DNA of 64,000 nt, from contig NZ_CP010535.1 in the NCBI RefSeq assembly GCF_001430825.1, positions 2,894,501-2,958,500 on the forward strand, in the 5' to 3' direction. How positions within the stretch are numbered: position 1 is the stretch's first letter; each line of letters opens with the position of its first letter. The translations under genes were made by a program, and so were the position numbers. The stretch comes from Sediminicola sp. YIK13 (lineage in GTDB: Bacteria; Bacteroidota; Bacteroidia; Flavobacteriales; Flavobacteriaceae). Positions 27,543 to 35,297 of the stretch are shown here, in pieces. The notes below the pieces were generated by a model, which saw nothing but the letters and a program-made list of their open reading frames with translations, did no database searches and was not told where the DNA came from.

Positions 27543-27550
27543 CAAATATA
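27543..27550 (-). promoter_or_regulatory. -7 promoter element for the CHASE kinase
   Basis: Minus strand TATATTTG matches TAnnTTTG, with TTTG 16 bp upstream as a possible -33 (spacing a little short). It suggests the kinase is transcribed on its own as well as by any read-through from the gene before it. Confidence 0.45.
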
Positions 27551-27591
27551 ACTAAGATTTTTCTCACAAAGGCTATTATCATTTGATTGGG

Positions 27592-28131
27592 TTAATCTTT
27601 AACGGTATATCGCTCATCTACCGGCATTACAGTTCCACAATTATCGCATGTTCGAAGTTCTTTGGAATTATAAAAGGTCTTAAAATGGCCTAAGAAATCC
27701 TTTTCAATGTCCTGCAAGGGGAAATGAACCTCATATAATTTATGATTACAGTTGTCGCAATACCAGATCAGACCATCTTTTAAATTTAGATCAGATCTTT
27801 TGCGTTCAATGACCAAGCCAATTGAGCCCTTTTCCCGAACAGGGGAGTGGGGTATGTTAGCGGGGTGGAGGTACATGTCTCCTGGACCTAATCTCATGGT
27901 CTTTTTCTTCCCGTTCTCTTGGATATGAATTTGAATGTTACCTTCTAATTGGTAAAAAAGTTCCTCGGTCTCGTTAAAATGATAATCTTTCCTGGCATTG
28001 GGTCCAGCTACGATCATAACAATATAATCCCCTGCATCCTTATAAAGATTTTTGTTGCCTACAGGTGGCTTTAGAGAATCCCTATTTTCCTCGATCCATT
28101 TATTTAAGTTAAACGGTTGCTGAATTGCCAT
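27592..28131 (-). CDS. 3-hydroxyanthranilate 3,4-dioxygenase
   Basis: A cupin Fe(II) dioxygenase opening the ring of 3-hydroxyanthranilate on the way to quinolinate and NAD. With the start at the ATG at 28131 (MAIQQPFNL, 179 residues) the iron ligands are H51, E57 and H95, the same numbers as in the studied bacterial enzyme, which supports this start over earlier in-frame ATGs. A C-terminal rubredoxin-like metal site is present: CDNC at about 125-128 and CDNC at about 162-165. Tryptophan 2,3-dioxygenase, an earlier step of the same route, is at 60677 in this window. Confidence 0.94.
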   Translation of the reverse strand: MAIQQPFNLNKWIEENRDSLKPPVGNKNLYKDAGDYIVMIVAGPNARKDYHFNETEELFYQLEGNIQIHIQENGKKKTMRLGPGDMYLHPANIPHSPVREKGSIGLVIERKRSDLNLKDGLIWYCDNCNHKLYEVHFPLQDIEKDFLGHFKTFYNSKELRTCDNCGTVMPVDERYTVKD

Positions 28132-28234
28132 AGTATCCATTTTAAAATTCGTTGTTGGCCTTTTGTGTATCCACGGTTTGGACATCAAAAAAGGCTACTG
28201 CTAATTTAAGAAAAGTAAATGGCTTTAGAGAAGA

Positions 28235-28711
28235 CTACCTGTAGAACAATTGGGTGTAATAAAAATTACCGGCCTTATCTTTTTTAACGCTAACTGCGGT
28301 ATGTGAAAAATTTCCTTCAATATTTTTTCTGTGTCCGGCACTGGCCATCCATTCATCAAAAGCCTTCTTGGCGGTTGTGTAATCTTTGGCCACATTTTCT
28401 GCAACAATGGAAGCATTTACTTCGGTGGATATTTGGGAGGCCCGGGCGCTAAAATTGTCGTGGTTGATACTTCCCACGGCTATCATATAATCTGTATGAT
28501 CATTGGCATATTCGTAGGCCACTTTACTGAAATCTAGGCTGGAGTACCCCAAAGAAGTCCTGTAGTCATTGACCATGACCAGTAATTCTTGTTCTACGCT
28601 AACCGCATTTTCAGCTTTTGGAATGGCAGTATCGTCCATGGAATCCTTGCTACAAGATGAAACCAACAAAACGAATAAGACCATTACAGCTAAGTGTAAC
28701 CTTCCCTTCAT
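28235..28711 (-). CDS. CAP-domain (SCP/PR-1) lipoprotein
   Basis: A 158-residue protein with a lipoprotein signal peptide, lipobox VSSC with the Cys at about 20, followed by a CAP domain (about 40-155). CAP features: LLVMVNDYRTSLGYSSLDFS near the start, ANDHTDYMIAVGSINHDNFSARAS with the conserved His, VAENVAKDY, and SAGHRKNIEGNFSHTAVSV. It is probably exported and lipid-anchored. Function of bacterial single CAP-domain proteins is largely unknown. Confidence 0.9.
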   Translation of the reverse strand: MKGRLHLAVMVLFVLLVSSCSKDSMDDTAIPKAENAVSVEQELLVMVNDYRTSLGYSSLDFSKVAYEYANDHTDYMIAVGSINHDNFSARASQISTEVNASIVAENVAKDYTTAKKAFDEWMASAGHRKNIEGNFSHTAVSVKKDKAGNFYYTQLFYR

Positions 28712-29036
28712 AAAGTGCTCAATCGCAAGTAGGTATGTTCAATTGCTAAGTAGGTAGTGAGGAATGGGGGTCTTCTAGTTCTGTTGATTTGGGGTCAACA
28801 ACAATGTAATAATACTAAAATTATAGCTTACACGGGATAAATTACCATGTTATTTCGATGAAATGCATTTAAAAATTATACAATCATAAGAGCGAACTTA
28901 AATTCGCACCAAGGCTATTGTTGAATTATTTGTGTTACAGCATGCTAAAAACGGATAGGCGAATATTATTTTACTGCCACCAATAAAATTGATAACTTTA
29001 AATGATCCACCTCTAAAAAGGATATATTCGTTTATC
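28712..29036. other. 325-bp divergent intergenic region
   Basis: Lies between the CAP gene (minus) and the SRAP gene (plus). Contents seen: a 20-bp near-direct repeat directly before the CAP start, a 6-bp palindrome TGTTGA/TCAACA (28782-28800), and one copy of ATGAAATGCA (28858-28867) that also occurs twice at 53754-53783. No ORF of note and no full TAnnTTTG box was found. Confidence 0.6.
28719..28757. repeat. Two near-identical 20-bp direct repeats upstream of the CAP gene
   Basis: TCAATCGC-AAGTAGGTA (from 28719) and TCAATTGCTAAGTAGGTA (from 28739) repeat with a 20-bp period, 8 bp from the CAP start codon. Their position over the presumed leader or promoter and the two-turn spacing fit a regulator site. 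Confidence 0.5.
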
Positions 29037-29801
29037 ATGTGCTACGATATTAAAGCCAGCTTGGAAGCCCAGCTGAACCGCGCCAAAAGAAGTGGGGACA
29101 AGAAGGCCATGGAAGAAATTCTCGAGGATTTGGTTCCCTTAACAGATCTTCCTATACACCATGCATCAGGGTTCAGCCATCCCAAACTACTTATTTATAC
29201 GGATCGCTCCCCTGATTTTCCAGAGGTATCCTCTTGGGGCCTGGTGCCCCATTGGGTAAAGGATAGGACCCAGCTGAATAAGTTATGGAACAATACACTG
29301 AATGCAAGGGGCGAAACCATCTTTGAAAAACCATCCTTTAGGGAAGCTGCCAAAAATAGCCGTTGTATTATTTATGTAGACGGGTTTTATGAACACCATC
29401 ATTTTAAAGGAAAGACCTATCCTTTTTTTATTCAATTGAAAAACCAAATTCCAATGGCACTTGCCGGTTTATGGAGTGAGTGGTATGATGGCGAAACCAA
29501 AACAATGCTGAATTCCTTTTCTGTTGTAACAACTACTGGAAATTCTTTACTGGCCAAAATCCATAATAATCCAAAATTAAAAGGCCCTAGAATGCCCGTG
29601 ATATTACCTTCAGAATTGGAGGAACAATGGTTAAGCCCAATAAGGGACGAACTCGACCAAAAACAGCTTGAAACCTTGATTACCGCCTTCCCCGAAGATG
29701 AACTGAAAACCTATACTGTAGGCAGGTTAAGGGGGAAGGAATATAGGGGCAATATTCCTGAAATTTCCAATGAGGTGGTGTATGAGGAGCTTCAGTTTTA
29801 G
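29037..29801 (+). CDS. SOS response-associated peptidase (SRAP) family protein
   Basis: A 254-residue YedK/HMCES-type protein that crosslinks to abasic sites in single-stranded DNA through Cys2. The start at the ATG at 29037 exposes the needed MCYD N terminus, so upstream in-frame codons are rejected. Other family residues: NARGETI (Asn about 89), Glu in DGFYEHH (about 119), and the active-site His of AKIHNNPK (about 175). Cytosolic. It stands alone downstream of a divergent intergenic region. Confidence 0.95.
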   Translation: MCYDIKASLEAQLNRAKRSGDKKAMEEILEDLVPLTDLPIHHASGFSHPKLLIYTDRSPDFPEVSSWGLVPHWVKDRTQLNKLWNNTLNARGETIFEKPSFREAAKNSRCIIYVDGFYEHHHFKGKTYPFFIQLKNQIPMALAGLWSEWYDGETKTMLNSFSVVTTTGNSLLAKIHNNPKLKGPRMPVILPSELEEQWLSPIRDELDQKQLETLITAFPEDELKTYTVGRLRGKEYRGNIPEISNEVVYEELQF

Positions 29802-29843
29802 GGATCCTTTAATACTTTGAGTCTTACTAAGATTATTACCCTT

Positions 29844-30365
29844 TTAAATAGTAATATGTTCGTCTGGATCTGTAATTACTTTTTCTTGTCGAAGCACTTT
29901 ACTAAACACAAGGGCCCCAATTTCTTTGATTGGCTCGTAAAGAACCGAGTCTTCAATGGTCTCTTCCTTGATTATACCAAACTTAAATACGGAATTGTGA
30001 AAAAATATTAATAATGCCCCTAAGATCACGGCTACTTTTAACATACCGAAAATACCACCGGCAATTCTATTTAATAGACCAAGCATTGCAAAATCTACTA
30101 TTTTGGTAAGTAGCCTTCCCACGAGGTTTACCAAGAGTATGATAATGACAAAGGTGATGATAAATGCCGCTAGATTCATGTAATTTTCATCCCAATTGAA
30201 ATATTTGGAAAGGTAGTCACCAACTATATATGAGAAGTGAATAGCGCCATAAAGTCCGGCAATAAGGGCGATAAGGGAGGCTATTTCTATTAAAAGTCCA
30301 TTTTTTAAACCTTTAATAAGTCCAAAAAGGAGTAAAAGGCCCAAAACAATATCCAAAAAACTCAT
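29844..30365 (-). CDS. CvpA family membrane protein
   Basis: A 173-residue inner-membrane protein with four hydrophobic segments (about 3-20, 26-48, 64-84, 100-122) and the CvpA start FLDIVLGLLLLFGLIKGLKNGLLIEIASLIALIAG. The family is named for colicin V production; its molecular role is unclear. The tail after residue 130 is hydrophilic. It is divergent from the gene at 30427, with facing -7 boxes. Confidence 0.9.
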   Translation of the reverse strand: MSFLDIVLGLLLLFGLIKGLKNGLLIEIASLIALIAGLYGAIHFSYIVGDYLSKYFNWDENYMNLAAFIITFVIIILLVNLVGRLLTKIVDFAMLGLLNRIAGGIFGMLKVAVILGALLIFFHNSVFKFGIIKEETIEDSVLYEPIKEIGALVFSKVLRQEKVITDPDEHITI

Positions 30366-30380
30366 ATAACGTTGTTTTCA

Positions 30381-30409
30381 CAAATATAGAATTTTGATTT
30401 GTACCTTTG
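30381..30409. promoter_or_regulatory. Divergent -7 promoter elements between CvpA and the gene at 30427
   Basis: On the minus strand TATATTTG (30381-30388) would start CvpA with a leader under 12 nt. On the plus strand TACCTTTG (30402-30409) would start the gene at 30427. Both match TAnnTTTG and the two elements are only 13 bp apart. No ideal -33 elements were found for either. Confidence 0.45.
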
Positions 30410-30426
30410 GGGTTACAATAAAAGTC

Positions 30427-30783
30427 ATGGCTAGAGATATTGAATTAAAAGAACGATGGGACGTGTTGGTAACTAAATTATCCTCCCAATTTGCTGATGG
30501 GGATCCTTTGGAGCTCGATGCTATTATCTATTTGGTGGGCGTTCAGGAATTAGGGCAATTGCATAGGGAGTTCAAGAAGGATGAAAAGGTGAACCTAATG
30601 CACATCGCCATATGTCGACTGTTAGAGCCTTACGGCTATTATGAGTTCGAATTTTTCGATGAAGAAGGATGGCCGCATTACACCATAAAAGAAGAACTTC
30701 CCACCTTAAAGTCGGGCGAGCAATCGATCTTAATGAAAGAGGCATTGGTCGGTTATTTTCTGGAGAAACAATATATCAACTGA
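30427..30783 (+). CDS. Conserved hypothetical protein
   Basis: A 118-residue soluble protein beginning MARDIELKERWDVLVTKLSSQF. I do not recognise a named domain, though the N-terminal lines look like a conserved flavobacterial protein found beside cvpA. It contains a likely helical first half and a tyrosine-rich part (LEPYGYYEFEFFDEEGWPHY). No signal peptide. The ATG at 30427 is preferred to an upstream in-frame ATG because that one lies before the promoter element. The ABM-domain gene follows after 4 bp, so the two form an operon. Confidence 0.82.
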   Translation: MARDIELKERWDVLVTKLSSQFADGDPLELDAIIYLVGVQELGQLHREFKKDEKVNLMHIAICRLLEPYGYYEFEFFDEEGWPHYTIKEELPTLKSGEQSILMKEALVGYFLEKQYIN

Positions 30784-30787
30784 TTTT

Positions 30788-31096
30788 ATGCATCTTGACA
30801 CCCCATATTATGCGGTAATTTTCACCTCTATAAGAACGGATGGAGACAAGGGATATGCAGTGATGGTGGAAGAAATGGAGGAATTGGCCAAAAAGCAACC
30901 TGGCTATTTAGGTTTCGAAAGTGCAAGGGAAAATATTGGGATCAGCATAAGCTATTGGAAAAACTTACAGGCTATTTCAGATTGGAAACAACAAACAGAA
31001 CACCTATTTGCACAAAAAAAGGGCATTTCAGATTGGTACAGCTGGTATAAGGTCCGCGTGTGTTTGGTAGAGCGGGAGTACGACTTCACTAGGTAA
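30788..31096 (+). CDS. Antibiotic biosynthesis monooxygenase (ABM) domain protein
   Basis: A 102-residue single ferredoxin-like ABM-domain protein. The pattern YYAVIFTSIRTDGD at the start, AKKQPGYLGFESARE in the middle and SYWKNLQAISDWKQQTEH match the YgiN/ABM-like form, where the last segment resembles QFWDS...WK. Such proteins include quinol oxidases and heme-degrading or unknown enzymes. The stop is followed by a small hairpin. Confidence 0.9.
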   Translation: MHLDTPYYAVIFTSIRTDGDKGYAVMVEEMEELAKKQPGYLGFESARENIGISISYWKNLQAISDWKQQTEHLFAQKKGISDWYSWYKVRVCLVEREYDFTR

Positions 31097-31118
31097 ATTG
31101 ACTTTAATTTACCCTTTT
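31092..31118 (+). terminator. Possible terminator between the ABM gene and gpsA
   Basis: GGTAAATT and AATTTACC (31092-31099, 31106-31113) form a perfect 8-bp stem with a 6-nt loop, followed by only four T. It is AT-rich and begins within the ABM stop region, so termination strength is uncertain. Confidence 0.45.
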
Positions 31119-31143
31119 ACAATAGTTTCATTCTGAAGTCAAA

Positions 31144-32145
31144 TTAATCCAATTTATCCGTGAGTTTTTGGAAAACTGTTTTAGCATTTTTATTCTCATA
31201 AAGCACCTCGTAAACCGCATTCAAAATAGGGGTTTTTGATTTCTTTTTGTGCTTTTCATTCAAGATGTAGGCGCTTTTAGTGGCATAATACCCCTCTGCT
31301 ACCATACTCATTTCCATCATGGCACTTTTTACGGTATACCCTTTGCCTATCATATTTCCGAACATACGGTTGCGACTAAATACGGAATAACCGGTAACCA
31401 ATAGGTCGCCCAAATAAGCCGAATTGTTGATATTTCGCTTCATATGGTGAACCCGTTTGATAAAGCGTTTCATCTCTCGGATGGCATTGCTCATAAGGAC
31501 ACTTTGGAAATTATCACCATATCCCAAGCCATGGGCAATACCTGCCGCTATTGCATAGATATTCTTAAGCATTGCTGCATATTCGGTACCTATAATATCA
31601 TCCGAGATTTTGGTCTTTATATATTCACTGCTCAAATTCTTGGCCACCAATTGGGCTTTATGTTTGTCGGCACAGGCGATTGTTAGATAGGATAAGCGTT
31701 CCAAGGCAACCTCCTCAGCATGGCAAGGTCCTGTGATAACCCCAATATTTTCGAACGGAATGTCATATTTTTCGTGAAAATGCTCCCCAACAATCAATCC
31801 TGTTTCTGGGACGATTCCTTTAATGGCCGAAAAGATAATTTTATCTTTTAATGATTCTGTCAATTGCGACAGTTCAGTTTTTAAAAAAGCGGAAGGGATG
31901 GCAAAGATCAACACATCTGCGTTTTTTACAGCAGTATTAATGTCACTGGTCAGGTTTAGCATATCAGTGTTGAACTCTACAGAGCTCAAATAGTTGGGAT
32001 TGTGTTTCTGGGTCTTGATGTGGTTAATGGCATCCTCGTTGCGCATATACCAATAGACCTGATCTAAATTTTCGGTCAACATTTTTACAATGGCAGTAGC
32101 CCAGCTACCACCTCCTAAAACAGCAAATTGTAAATTTTTTCCCAT
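31144..32145 (-). CDS. gpsA: NAD(P)H-dependent glycerol-3-phosphate dehydrogenase
   Basis: Cytosolic enzyme making sn-glycerol 3-phosphate from DHAP for phospholipid synthesis. The 333 residues start MGKNLQFAVLGGGSWATAIVKML, with the GxGxxx nucleotide loop, at the ATG at 32145 instead of one seven codons upstream. Further motifs: FAIPSAFL, ISAIKGI-type segment FSAIKGIVPETG, GPCHAEEVA, and the catalytic Lys in EYAAMLKNIYAIAAGIAHGLGYGDN. C-terminal domain ends about 333. Its own -7 box is upstream. Confidence 0.95.
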   Translation of the reverse strand: MGKNLQFAVLGGGSWATAIVKMLTENLDQVYWYMRNEDAINHIKTQKHNPNYLSSVEFNTDMLNLTSDINTAVKNADVLIFAIPSAFLKTELSQLTESLKDKIIFSAIKGIVPETGLIVGEHFHEKYDIPFENIGVITGPCHAEEVALERLSYLTIACADKHKAQLVAKNLSSEYIKTKISDDIIGTEYAAMLKNIYAIAAGIAHGLGYGDNFQSVLMSNAIREMKRFIKRVHHMKRNINNSAYLGDLLVTGYSVFSRNRMFGNMIGKGYTVKSAMMEMSMVAEGYYATKSAYILNEKHKKKSKTPILNAVYEVLYENKNAKTVFQKLTDKLD

Positions 32146-32163
32146 TGATAAACGTATTCTGTC

Positions 32164-32171
32164 CAAATGTA
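32164..32171 (-). promoter_or_regulatory. -7 promoter element for gpsA
   Basis: Minus strand TACATTTG matches TAnnTTTG, about 19 bp upstream of the gpsA ATG, giving a leader of about 10 nt. No TTG at ideal -33 spacing. Confidence 0.45.
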
Positions 32172-32639
32172 CTTAAAAAAAAGAGTATCACCTTAACCGC
32201 TGTAAACCAGAAAATTGAAATGCTGAAAGCTTAACCAATGTTGAAAATGTTCAGCTTAATTAGTAGCCGTTAAACAAACATTCGGCAGTTATGGCAATAA
32301 AGAAATATTGCTAAGTTGTATTTATATGGCGGGACCAAGGTTTTAATGCTTATAAAGTATTAATAATTAATTCTTTAGGGATATTGATTAAGGGATGTCC
32401 AAAATGCTATTGAAATTCTCATCATTTCATAAATACCAATGAAATATGTCTATTAATTGCCGAATAATGGCTTTAACCAAGTAAAATTGGTATTTTTGCC
32501 CGCTTAATTAAGAATGATATTCCAGTGAAATTATTAGGATTTTCTAATTAAGTACATCGTTTTTTTTAGTTGGAATGTTTAAAGTGGCTTGTTCTGAAAA
32601 TGGCTGGCTGTTTGTCATAAATCATTTATTTACAAATTG
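32172..32639. other. 468-bp divergent intergenic region before the third SulP gene
   Basis: AT-rich and without a credible ORF. A GCTGAA/TTCAGC stem (32222-32255) and a GCAATA/TATTGC stem near 32305 are the only structures noticed in the first half. The second half holds the SulP promoter element and a leader of about 135 nt containing the palindrome CTTAATTAAG. Nothing resembling a known riboswitch was recognised. Confidence 0.55.
32491..32498 (+). promoter_or_regulatory. -7 promoter element for the third SulP gene
   Basis: TATTTTTG matches TAnnTTTG. A TGG sits 20 bp upstream where TTG is expected. Start would be near 32503, leaving a leader of about 135 nt. Confidence 0.45.
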
Positions 32640-34214
32640 ATGAAGAAGTATTTAAATCTATTCGATTTTTCACAGAAGGTTAATTATAGAACAGAGATAT
32701 TATCTGGGCTTACCGTGGCCTTTGCCTTGGTACCAGAAGCAATTGCCTTTGCCCTGATTCCTGGATTCTCTCCTTTAACGGGGTTATACGCTGCTTTCGT
32801 AATTGCGTTGATTACCTCTATTTTGGGAGGTAGACCTGGTATGATCTCTGGAGCTACCGGAGCTGTTGCAGTAATTTTTGTGGGTCTTATCCTAGAATTA
32901 AAAGATAATTTTCCAGGTATAACCCCTGAAACGATATTGCATTATGTATTCGCCACCGTTATAATAGCTGGATTACTGCAGATTACGGCCGGGGTGTTGA
33001 AATTGGGGAAGTTCATCAGACTGGTACCCCATCCCGTGATGTTCGGATTTGTAAACGGTCTGGCCATAATAATTTTCATGGCCCAGTTCCCCAACTTTTA
33101 TGAAAAGGGAACAACGGATCTATTATCGGGAGCTGCATTTTGGACCATGCTTGGGCTGACCGTTTTAACAATGGTCATTATTTGGGGATTCCCAAAGATC
33201 ACAAAAGCAATCCCTTCGTCTTTACTGGCAATCATCGTGGTCTCGGCCATTGTATTGGGTTTTGGCATAGATACGCGTACTGTTGCCGATACCATCGCAG
33301 TCGGGGAAAGTATTAAAGGTGGGTTCCCTCCCTTATCGATTCCCAATATTCCCTTAACCCTGGAAACGTTTAAAATTATATTCCCTTATGCAGCAATAGT
33401 TGCCGGAGTAGGGTTGATAGAAAGTCTTTTGACCTTGAATATCATTGATGAGATTACAGATACACGTGGTAGTGGAAACAAGGAATGTATAGCACAAGGA
33501 ACGGCAAACATTTTTTCGGGATTCCTTTCAGGAATGGGTGGTTGTGCAATGATAGGCCAAAGTTTAATCAACACCTCTGCAGGTGCACGGGCTCGTTTGT
33601 CCGGGATAACAGCAGCCATTATGTTATTGGTGTTTATCATGTTCGGATCGAGTCTAATTGAACGTTTGCCCATGGCGGCGTTGGTTGGACTAATGTTCAT
33701 GGTAGCTATAGGGACTTTTGAGTGGGCGAGCTTCAAGACGTTTAAAAAAATGCCGACCTCGGACGTTGTGGTCATGGTTTTGGTGACCCTAATAACTGCA
33801 GTGACCCATAATTTGGCCATTGCCGTACTTTTAGGTGTTATCATTTCTGCATTGGCCTATTCTTGGGAGAATGCAAAACGTATCAGGGCGCGAAAAAGTA
33901 TAGATGAAAACGGGGTGAAAGTTTACGAAATATACGGTCCCCTATTTTTTGGATCTACCGCTGCCTTCGCCGAAAAATTTGATATTATTAACGACCCTAC
34001 TGATATCATCATCGACTTTCAGGAAAGTAGGGTAGCCGATATGTCGGGTATTGAAGCCCTGAACAGGATTACAGAACGCTATGCCAAAGTGGGCAAAAAG
34101 GTGCATTTAAAGCATTTGAGCAAGGATTGCAAGCGTTTATTGGCAAATGCAGACGCTATTATTGAGGTAAATGTTTTGGAAGATCCCACTTACAAGGTTT
34201 TGGCAGGGAAATAA
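32640..34214 (+). CDS. SulP family anion transporter with STAS domain
   Basis: A 524-residue SulP permease, third in the window. The start is FDFSQKVNYRTEILSGLTVAFALVPEAIAFALIPG, the classic SulP entry with the first ALVPEAIAF helix. About 12 membrane segments run to about residue 410, followed by a STAS domain (about 425-520, with GPLFFGSTAAFAEKF and MSGIEALNRI). The ATG at 32640 is used; the frame extends one codon further to a TTG. It is transcribed alone, and no sulfate assimilation gene is adjacent. Sulfate, bicarbonate or other anion is possible. Confidence 0.92.
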   Translation: MKKYLNLFDFSQKVNYRTEILSGLTVAFALVPEAIAFALIPGFSPLTGLYAAFVIALITSILGGRPGMISGATGAVAVIFVGLILELKDNFPGITPETILHYVFATVIIAGLLQITAGVLKLGKFIRLVPHPVMFGFVNGLAIIIFMAQFPNFYEKGTTDLLSGAAFWTMLGLTVLTMVIIWGFPKITKAIPSSLLAIIVVSAIVLGFGIDTRTVADTIAVGESIKGGFPPLSIPNIPLTLETFKIIFPYAAIVAGVGLIESLLTLNIIDEITDTRGSGNKECIAQGTANIFSGFLSGMGGCAMIGQSLINTSAGARARLSGITAAIMLLVFIMFGSSLIERLPMAALVGLMFMVAIGTFEWASFKTFKKMPTSDVVVMVLVTLITAVTHNLAIAVLLGVIISALAYSWENAKRIRARKSIDENGVKVYEIYGPLFFGSTAAFAEKFDIINDPTDIIIDFQESRVADMSGIEALNRITERYAKVGKKVHLKHLSKDCKRLLANADAIIEVNVLEDPTYKVLAGK

Positions 34215-34241
34215 AAAGACTCTAATTGTGCAATAGGACTT

Positions 34242-34694
34242 CTATCGTAGTTTTCTCAGTCCTTCGTATACAATTATCCCTACGGCATTGGCCAAATTTA
34301 GGCTCCGGATACGTTCGTTATAGATGGGAATTTTAAACAATTGGTCAGCATTGGCCGCCAAAATATCTTTGGATATACCCGTAGACTCTTTGCCAAAGAT
34401 TAGGAACATATCATCCGAAAAATCTATATCCCAGTGGTCTTTTGTTCCGTGACTGGATAAAAAGGCCATTTTTTTGTGTTTATGTACTTCAAAGAACTCT
34501 TCTTTATTCTCATAAATGGTAAGGGAAAGGTATTGCCAATAATCCAGCCCGGCCCTCTTTACCCGTTTGTCATCCAATTCAAATCCAAAGGGCTTTACCA
34601 AATGGAGGTGAGATCCTGATGCGAGGCTTAACCTCCCTATATTTCCGGTATTGTTCGGTATTTCTGGTTCTAAAAGAACAATGTTGAACCCCAT
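34242..34694 (-). CDS. trmL: tRNA (cytidine(34)-2'-O)-methyltransferase
   Basis: A 150-residue SPOUT-family methyltransferase modifying the wobble ribose of tRNA-Leu. The start NIVLLEPEIPNNTGNIGRL is the family signature, followed by LVKPFGFELDDKRVKRAGLDYW, LIFGKESTGI (SAM-binding knot) and a C-terminal RSLNLANAVGIIVYEGLRQ-like end RSLNLANAVGIIVYE. Length fits TrmL/YibK. It is convergent with the third SulP gene with a 27-bp gap and lies downstream of the cytochrome c terminator. Confidence 0.95.
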   Translation of the reverse strand: MGFNIVLLEPEIPNNTGNIGRLSLASGSHLHLVKPFGFELDDKRVKRAGLDYWQYLSLTIYENKEEFFEVHKHKKMAFLSSHGTKDHWDIDFSDDMFLIFGKESTGISKDILAANADQLFKIPIYNERIRSLNLANAVGIIVYEGLRKLR

Positions 34695-34710
34695 AGTAAT
34701 TGTTATAAAT

Positions 34711-34753
34711 AAAAGTGCGCTTATCCCTTGATATGGTTGAGATAAGCGCCTTT
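34711..34753 (-). terminator. Intrinsic terminator after cytochrome c
   Basis: On the minus strand GGCGCTTATC pairs with GATAAGCGC across a loop, and TTTTATTT follows. It lies 21 bp past the cytochrome stop and just before trmL. Confidence 0.85.
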
Positions 34754-34774
34754 AAATTATATTCTAAAATGAAA

Positions 34775-35254
34775 TTATAGCGTGCGAAGATATTCCGCCA
34801 CGGCCCGTGCCTCTTCCTCTGTGAGATTCTGGTTCATCATTTGCGAATTATTATATTCTTTCAATAGAGCTTTTGCAATAGGGTCTTCTTTGAGCATGCC
34901 GTCAGGATTGAGGATCATGTTCATCACCCATTCCGGGCTCCTACGGTCATAAACACCTTTAAGGGCAGGACCGATCATTCGTTGTTCCGCCATATGACAA
35001 GCCGTACAAATGGCATTGAATTTTGCTTCACCTTTTGCTGCTAGATCTGCATCAACAGTCGCGTCAAAGGACATGGATTTTATAGGGCCAACACCTTTAT
35101 TGCTCAAATCAACAGGAACACCTTCATCAGAATCCGCAGCCTTTACTTCTTTCTTGGTGCGGTTCATTTCAAAACCATCTTTCTTTTCTTCTTTCTTTTC
35201 GCCACACCCAATGATGAGGGCTCCAAGAGCTAAAATTGTGAGTAATTTTTTCAT
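34775..35254 (-). CDS. c-type cytochrome lipoprotein
   Basis: A 159-residue monoheme cytochrome. A lipoprotein signal with the acceptor Cys at about 17 (LIIGCGEKK) is followed by a charged linker and a class I cytochrome c domain with the heme motif CTACH (about 85-89). MIGPALKG follows the heme site, and a Met-containing stretch NSQMMNQNL may carry the axial Met. It is likely anchored in the periplasm and transfers electrons. The partner is not apparent from neighbours. Confidence 0.93.
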   Translation of the reverse strand: MKKLLTILALGALIIGCGEKKEEKKDGFEMNRTKKEVKAADSDEGVPVDLSNKGVGPIKSMSFDATVDADLAAKGEAKFNAICTACHMAEQRMIGPALKGVYDRRSPEWVMNMILNPDGMLKEDPIAKALLKEYNNSQMMNQNLTEEEARAVAEYLRTL

Positions 35255-35297
35255 TTGAGATCTTTGTTTGTTACCACTAAGATAATAAATAGGACCA

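Noticed and set aside
30394-30426. Upstream in-frame ATG for the gene at 30427
   Set aside because: It lies before the TACCTTTG promoter box, so it would not be in the transcript.
33386-33844. 152-codon minus-strand ORF within the third SulP gene
   Set aside because: Shadow of the SulP frame; composition follows the reverse complement of membrane helices.
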